This document shows, in pieces, positions 58,815 to 64,000 of a stretch of DNA of 64,000 nt. Below the pieces are notes generated by a model, which had not been told where the DNA came from, searched no databases, and worked only from the letters and a program-made list of their open reading frames with translations. Position 1 is the stretch's first letter, and the number at the start of each line of letters is the position of its first letter. This DNA is from Diplonema papillatum. Lineage: Eukaryota; Euglenozoa; Diplonemea; Diplonemida; Diplonemidae. The DNA lies in assembly GCA_030068145.1 (NCBI GenBank), contig JAPJBO010000123.1, positions 298,753 through 362,752 of the forward strand. The letters are read 5' to 3'. The position numbers were made by a program, and so were the translations under genes.

Positions 58815-61800
58815 CGACCCTCAACCCCCTCCCGTACCTTGCCCACGTCAGAGGCGACGGTATTCGTCGGAGGGGGGGGGGCGCGCTCGCGTGTGTCGGT
58901 CGGTACAGCCCGGGTCCTGCCTGCTGAGCAGATCGAAGCTGGCGGGAGTCGAGTCGTGTGTTTGGGGGGGTGTTTCCTCGAGACTTCCGCGGTTTTGTGG
59001 ATTTTCTTTCTTTTTGGCGTTTTTTTTTTCGCGCTTTTTTTCTTCGTCCGCCGCCTCCCGCGCCCTTTGTTCGCTTGTTTTTTCACAAACAAAAAAGCCG
59101 ATTGGTTGCGGACGGATATCATCTCGATCTGCACGGCATTCGGATACGTGGCCGACGGCCCCTCATCGAACCTCCTGTATCGATGCGAGCGCTATTTGTC
59201 TGCAGACCCCTCGTCGATAGCAAAGCGCAGAGGGTCGGCCCGCGCCTTTTTGCGAGAGTGGCGTGCTGCGGCCTTAGTAAGTGGTCGGAACACACACCCC
59301 TATCGACAGCTGCTAATCGAGAGTGGTTCGGTGCCTGGGTGTTGAGCGTTCTCGGTTTACTCAGGTACAAATAACGAGGGAGATCACGGAGATAACACTT
59401 GCAGTGGCTCTATCGGGTGAAGGGAGAGGCAACCGGAAACGAAAGACGTATTGGATACATGGGAAAAGGGGTCTGGCGATGGGGGGAAGGGAGGGCGGAG
59501 AGGCACGGCGCCGGATGACAATGTTTCTACTCAGCTTGTTTGTGAGAGGCCGTAGCTGGGCAAACAACAAGCAGAGCTGGCTACGGAGGGTCTCCGTTGG
59601 ACGCCCTCGATCGGAAACACGCCCGTGGCCCACCGTGAACCGGCCTGGCGGGCGGGCTGTCGGGCGAAGCTCGAGAAGATGCTGCCGGCGCGCGATATTG
59701 TTCAGAAGGTGGAGAATAAGGACATGAAAATGGGGGGCGGGGCGGACGCAGCGCGTCCAATAACACGAGAAAGGAGAAAGGGCTGCGACAGAGAGGTGGA
59801 CCCCCTGCGGCTTTTTATTTAAGGGAAAGGCGTGACTGGGCACGATAGGATGGCAACGCGTACGCACGGCGATGAGCTTGCACCAGCCCCGCAGATTACG
59901 ATAGTTCCTCCTGGGATCTCGGCCGGTAGTGTTGTGGGGCCAAACCGGAAAGCAGCGATCGGACATCCCCTTGGTCCATCTCACAGTTGGCGCTCCGCGC
60001 TACACCATCCTTTTGTTAGCACACCAGAGGCCGCTGGTAGACTGTGCATGATCTACCTGACTTTTCATGAGGAGGACATGCACTGCGGAGACTCGACCGA
60101 GGATGTCTGCGTTGATGCTGAAAAGGTGCACAGGGTCCTGCAATACGACACGACTGAAGCAGGAGAAGGGATAACCGCACGTCCCGTCACGATACCCGCC
60201 CGGGGCACCAGAATCAGTGACGATGCTGGTGAGGTGAACTTGTTGCTTGAGGCGGTTGTTTTTCAGCCAGTCCGCCCCCGCTCTGACAGACGCGCGAAAG
60301 AGTTGTGCCTTATATATTAGTGTGTTCTGGGGTTTAAAAGGTCCGGTATTTTGAAGTGTCGGCATGTACTTTCCTTCGGTGTCCCATGAATCTGTGGCTG
60401 GGGGAAGTTTTAGCTTCCCCGTAACGTTAAGGCACAACATTGCCGCTCATGCAGAGGTCGGACGGGCACTTTTCATTGTTTTTCTTACGTTTTTTTTTCG
60501 TTCATGTCCGGAGTGAGAATTCGCGGAAGAGTCCTTCGGTGAAAGTTGGGTCGAAGAGCGGCCAGCTTCCACGGGCTGGAGAAGATGTTCAAATTTTGCA
60601 CGGATTGCCCGGGAATTCGTGCAAAAATCCGGAAAAGATCGAACAAATATTTTCCCCTCGATGTAGGCGTGGACTGAGTTCGCCAGCTACAACCGCATTC
60701 CCAGGCAAGTGCGTTTTGTTTTTTTTTTCCGGGCGTCTGTCCCTCCCTCATGGAAATGTAACACTGCTTTTCCAAACATTTCAGGCCCCTGCCTTGTCGC
60801 AAGCACCGTCGGGGAACCCGCGCATACGCAACACAATCGAGTTGCGGCGCAAGAAGTCGGGTTGCACACAGACGGGGCGGGACAGGACACAAGGAGCAGG
60901 AGGATAAAAGCCATTAAAAGGGAGGGAGAAGGGCAGAATGGCTGCACGACACAAAGAAAGAAAGAAAGGCGCGATTAATCTAATGGGATGCTGGGGAACA
61001 GGAAAGGAGATCTACGAAGCAGAGGGGTTAACTGGTCTTGTCTAATGAGGGGCAGCTGTGCGTGTGGGTGGGTGTGTCATGAGATGGGAAGCTCTAACGA
61101 TGCAGATTTTTCTGTTGCTGTGCCGGTTGGTGTGTGTGTGTGTGTGTGTGTGTGTTACTTTTCCTTGTCTCGTTTCAACCAGAGGCAAAGCTGGGACTTT
61201 TCTCTTCTCCGTTTTCTCGGTTTTCTTCCGTCAGATCCACCAAGCCCTTTTGAGTGCACTCGCAACAGCGCTGTGTGTAAGTGTACAAGCCTGTTCTGTG
61301 CTGGGGGCGAATCCACCAAATGGTGTTACAATTGACGGGCCCCCCCCAATGCAGGAATTGAAACCGGGAAAACCGGTCCCCAGCTTAGTATCTGGTGTCA
61401 ACTATCTCTCGCCCAACCACGTCGACTCCTTCGCTCAGGGATCGGAGCCTGTTGGAGGAGCGGGAGTAACTCGATCAGCAAACGAGGAAAAAAACGAGTG
61501 CTGCCATGTTCGGCGTCTTCGGGGTCATCCGTTTACTGGTGCCGACCGTCGGGTGCTCTCTTCTCCAGCAAGCATTCGCTGCTGGAGGGGTAGGAGAAAT
61601 TGAGACGACGCTGCATCAGCAACGAGTGCTCTGGCCACAACAGAAGCCAGGGAATGGGTGCGCCACATGTTTCTCATACGGTAAAGGATCGATGGTGGTG
61701 CCCAAGAGATCATCGTGATCACAAAGCTTGGAGGTTTGGCTTGGTGATATGAGGTGGCTTTGTTCAATTGGACAAGAGCTTTGCTACGTGCAAACCATGT

Positions 61801-61997
61801 GTTGCGTTTGTAGGAGCAGATACGACGAGGGAGTTTGCGTCAGCCGCTGGGTAATACGCACCCGTGTTTCTGCATCCCGCTGGAACAGCCCCGAGTGGTA
61901 GCACAAAGAGAGAGTCATTTGAGTAGGGTGTGCATGGCCATGTGCTCAGCACCGCACTTGCGATGAGGAAGGGAGCCGAGACAGTCAATGACTGTCT
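58815..61997. other. Intergenic region between phosphatase genes A and B
   Basis: No convincing gene. T-rich stretches lie upstream of gene A (59020-59060). A short (GT)n lies at 61131-61155. Fragments of dispersed families occur near 60405-60455 and 61925-61965 (ATGTGCTCAGCACCGCAC). Open frames up to 207 codons show no motif. Confidence 0.45.
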
Positions 61998-62169
61998 TCA
62001 GTTTTTTTTAGCGTAGAAGTAGAGGCCGAGCGGCGGGCGGTGGAGCGGCTCCAGGCTGTTGATCTTTTCGATGGCGTCGCCGTACGGCATCTTCTGATAT
62101 GTCAACGGCAGCCCGAGCTCGTAAACTTCGATGAGCGTCCCTTGCACCCGGGAGTAATACTTCATGAAC
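61998..62169 (-). CDS. Gene B exon 3 (last)
   Basis: Acceptor CCCTGCGCAG|G, 56 codons and TGA. It encodes FMKYYSRVQGTLIEVYELGL and ends with the paralogous PLHRPPLGLY motif. Confidence 0.83.
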
Positions 62170-64000
62170 CTGCGCAGGGGTGGTAATGGTGCCTTGCAAT
62201 CTCTTCATCGAGATGACGCGTAAATCACAAACCCGCAAGCCATCGGTGTTGCTGTGAACGGTGCAGGCGGTGCCGTGAAGGCAAAGCATGGAACCCCCCA
62301 GGAACCGATTCTCTCGTCAAACATGGTCAAGGAAATCGTAAACCCTGAGCAATCGGAGAGGCAAAACAACTGTTCCCCTCGGCTCAACTGCGGTTGATCG
62401 AGGGTGACAGAAATTGCACTTTTTTTGGTTCTGGGAACGATGAAGACCGCGGCCAGACGCGATTGGCATGGGAATTGCAGAAGCATGAGACTCGTTGAAC
62501 GCATTAGCGGGCTTCGAATGTCTGGCAGCCCCGTTGTAGCGTGTGATTTGAAGACTGTACGTGAGCCACGTGCCGCCGAGTGGGGTGCGGTCCTTTGGCG
62601 GCAGGAAAGGAGTCAGCCCCTCTGCTCAACACAGCGTTTTCCCCTGTTTTGACGTGTTCATGCCTCGCACGCTTTCGCGGACTTGCCGAAAGAACCCTCT
62701 CAAGATTCCTCTGTTTAAAAAATGCACACCTGGGGACTCCGATCTTGCGATTGGCGCTTTCCACTGCCCCGCGAATGATCTGAGCAACCGAGAGAAGCGT
62801 TCGGTCCGGTTTGCTGTATGGGATGAGGCTAGGGGTAAACAAAAGGCGAGCCAAAGCAGTTGCACACAGAGCCCGCCTTTGTCCGAACCCTTGTCCACGG
62901 AGGACCACCGGATTTGTCTGCACGGTTTTAGTTTCTGCAGTGCAAAGACTGCACACCTTCATGCATTTTGCCCCTGTTTTGGTGAAAGCGCCCAATCCCG
63001 CCTGATTGGGGAAGCACCAACATGCCTGACTAGGTGTAGTATTGCGGTATGATCACGTCGGACCCCCAGGTTTTGTTTTCTCTTTTTTCACGACACATAC
63101 CCCTCGTGTTTTGCCGCCGGGGGTTTCCAGAAGTCTGTCTGACACGAACTCCACTCGTCCTGCCCTAAATGATAAAGGGAGGCCGTGTCCGGACAGAGGA
63201 GAATAGCACACCTGTGGTCACCGACGAAGTCTTCGACGAGGATCGCGTTCTGCGGGTTGAACTTGCAGCAGTTCGGCGTGTTCTCGACGATGATGACTTT
63301 GTCCATGTCCCTGCCGAGCAGCTTGAGGTCCTTGGTGTGCGTCCCCTCCGTGAACCAGCCGTCGTGCCTGTACACGACGTGGTGGAAGAACTCGCCGTGC
63401 GGGTCGATCTGCTGCACGACCGGCTGCCCTGTCTGCGGCGTCGACGCCGTCCACAGCACCACCTCCACCAACCCGCGGAGCAGCTGGAACATGTGGTTGA
63501 GGTAGTGCCGCGTCTGCGCGGGCGCGACGCCCGGCCGCCGGTTCGAGACGAGCGTCTCGTCGAGGTCGAACACCACCGTCAGCTTCCCGTAGTGCGGCGT
63601 CTTGTGCTGCGGCGGGATGAGATGGCGCGGAGACGCGGCGGCCGCCTTGAGCTCGCCAGTCGTCGGCGAAAACGCCAAATTCGGGACCGAAAACGGCGTC
63701 AGCCCCCTCCTCGGCAGCGGCGGGCGCCCCGCACTCTCAGGGCTCGGCGGCGGCCCTGGCGTGGCTTCCGATGCGGATCCCGCAGAGGAGTTGCTGCCGA
63801 CTGACCCCTGCCGGGCCGTTGACTTGCCCACAGACCCGCCGCGGACGCTTTCCTTGTAGCCGAGGAGCTGGTGGTGGGGAAAGCGTGTCGGCGGCGGGAC
63901 TGGGGGTGGGGTGCATGTGATGGCTTTGACCCCGGGGTTGACCTGCACGACGGGAGGCGGCGGCGTGAGCTTGCCCTCCCTGCAGGCGAGGGCCGCGGCC
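61998..64000 (-). CDS. FCP1-like phosphatase gene B, three exons, partial at the window edge
   Basis: Join 64000-63212 (open to the edge), 62813-62730, 62169-61998, ending in TGA. Phases are 2 and 2 and codons are restored at both joins. The Pro/Ser-rich N-terminal part is followed by the HAD/FCP1 domain (VVFDLDETLVSNRRPG, VVLWTASTPQTGQP, VIIVENTPNCC). The 28-codon exon 2 gives KPDRTLLSVAQIIRGAVESA; exon 3 ends PLHRPPLGLYFYAKKN. Introns are 398 and 560 bp, both with GTGTGC donors. It shares long stretches of near-identical DNA with gene A and is likewise expected to be a protein Ser/Thr phosphatase. The true start lies outside the window. Confidence 0.85.
62730..62813 (-). CDS. Gene B exon 2 (84 bp)
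   Basis: Acceptor CCATACAG|C, donor CCCCAG|GTGTGC, phase 2 in and out. Supported by protein homology to the first third of exon 2 of gene A. Confidence 0.8.
63212..64000 (-). CDS. Gene B exon with the phosphatase domain (5'-partial)
   Basis: Open to the edge (AAALACREGKLTPPPPVV begins the visible part). Donor CACAG|GTGTGC, phase 2, at the position used by gene A. Confidence 0.85.

Overview
This is nuclear DNA of a microbial eukaryote. It has spliced genes, a non-LTR retrotransposon with ORF1 and ORF2, short interspersed repeats with A-rich tails, and very large amounts of tandem repeat. Exons are GC-rich and sit in long, repeat-laden introns with many poly(A)/poly(T) runs. All five confident host genes lie on the minus strand. 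The multidomain proteins (YGPEP-type repeats, PH, PDZ, ankyrin, TPR, FCP1-like phosphatase) would suit an alveolate or related protist, but no rRNA or other marker is present, so I cannot name the organism.

Layout: (1) 559-12308 is a six-exon minus-strand gene (1513 codons by my join) for a YGPEP-repeat/ankyrin/TPR/PDZ/SH3-like scaffold; splice phases agree at all five junctions, and a zinc motif and a PDZ domain are each completed only after splicing. (2) 14380-16291 holds a small coding exon followed by about ten decayed tandem copies of its own 3' end, with a 63-bp minisatellite upstream. (3) 17-28 kb is gene-poor and full of dispersed repeats. (4) 28363-30336 is a PH/coiled-coil/PDZ gene, again followed by degraded tandem copies of its C-terminal coding end. 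(5) 30690-34225 is a satellite of about 176-190 bp units. (6) 34-42 kb is mostly dispersed repeats. (7) 42091-58814 is an FCP1-like phosphatase gene (A) whose two exons are separated by a 15.6-kb intron. That intron holds three head-to-tail LINE copies, each ending in a CA tract, and a 6.3-kb compositionally strange repeat array that splits the reverse transcriptase of the largest copy. (8) 61998-64000 is a paralogous phosphatase gene (B), cut by the window edge.

The host genes have no visible pathway link to each other. The unifying theme is genome dynamics: exon ends amplified into arrays, SINE-like families that share a 3' tail, LINEs nested through CA microsatellites, and an unusual 5' splice-site pattern (GTATGC/GTGTGC). 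Intron joins are inferred from phase, domain continuity and paralogy; no transcript evidence was available.
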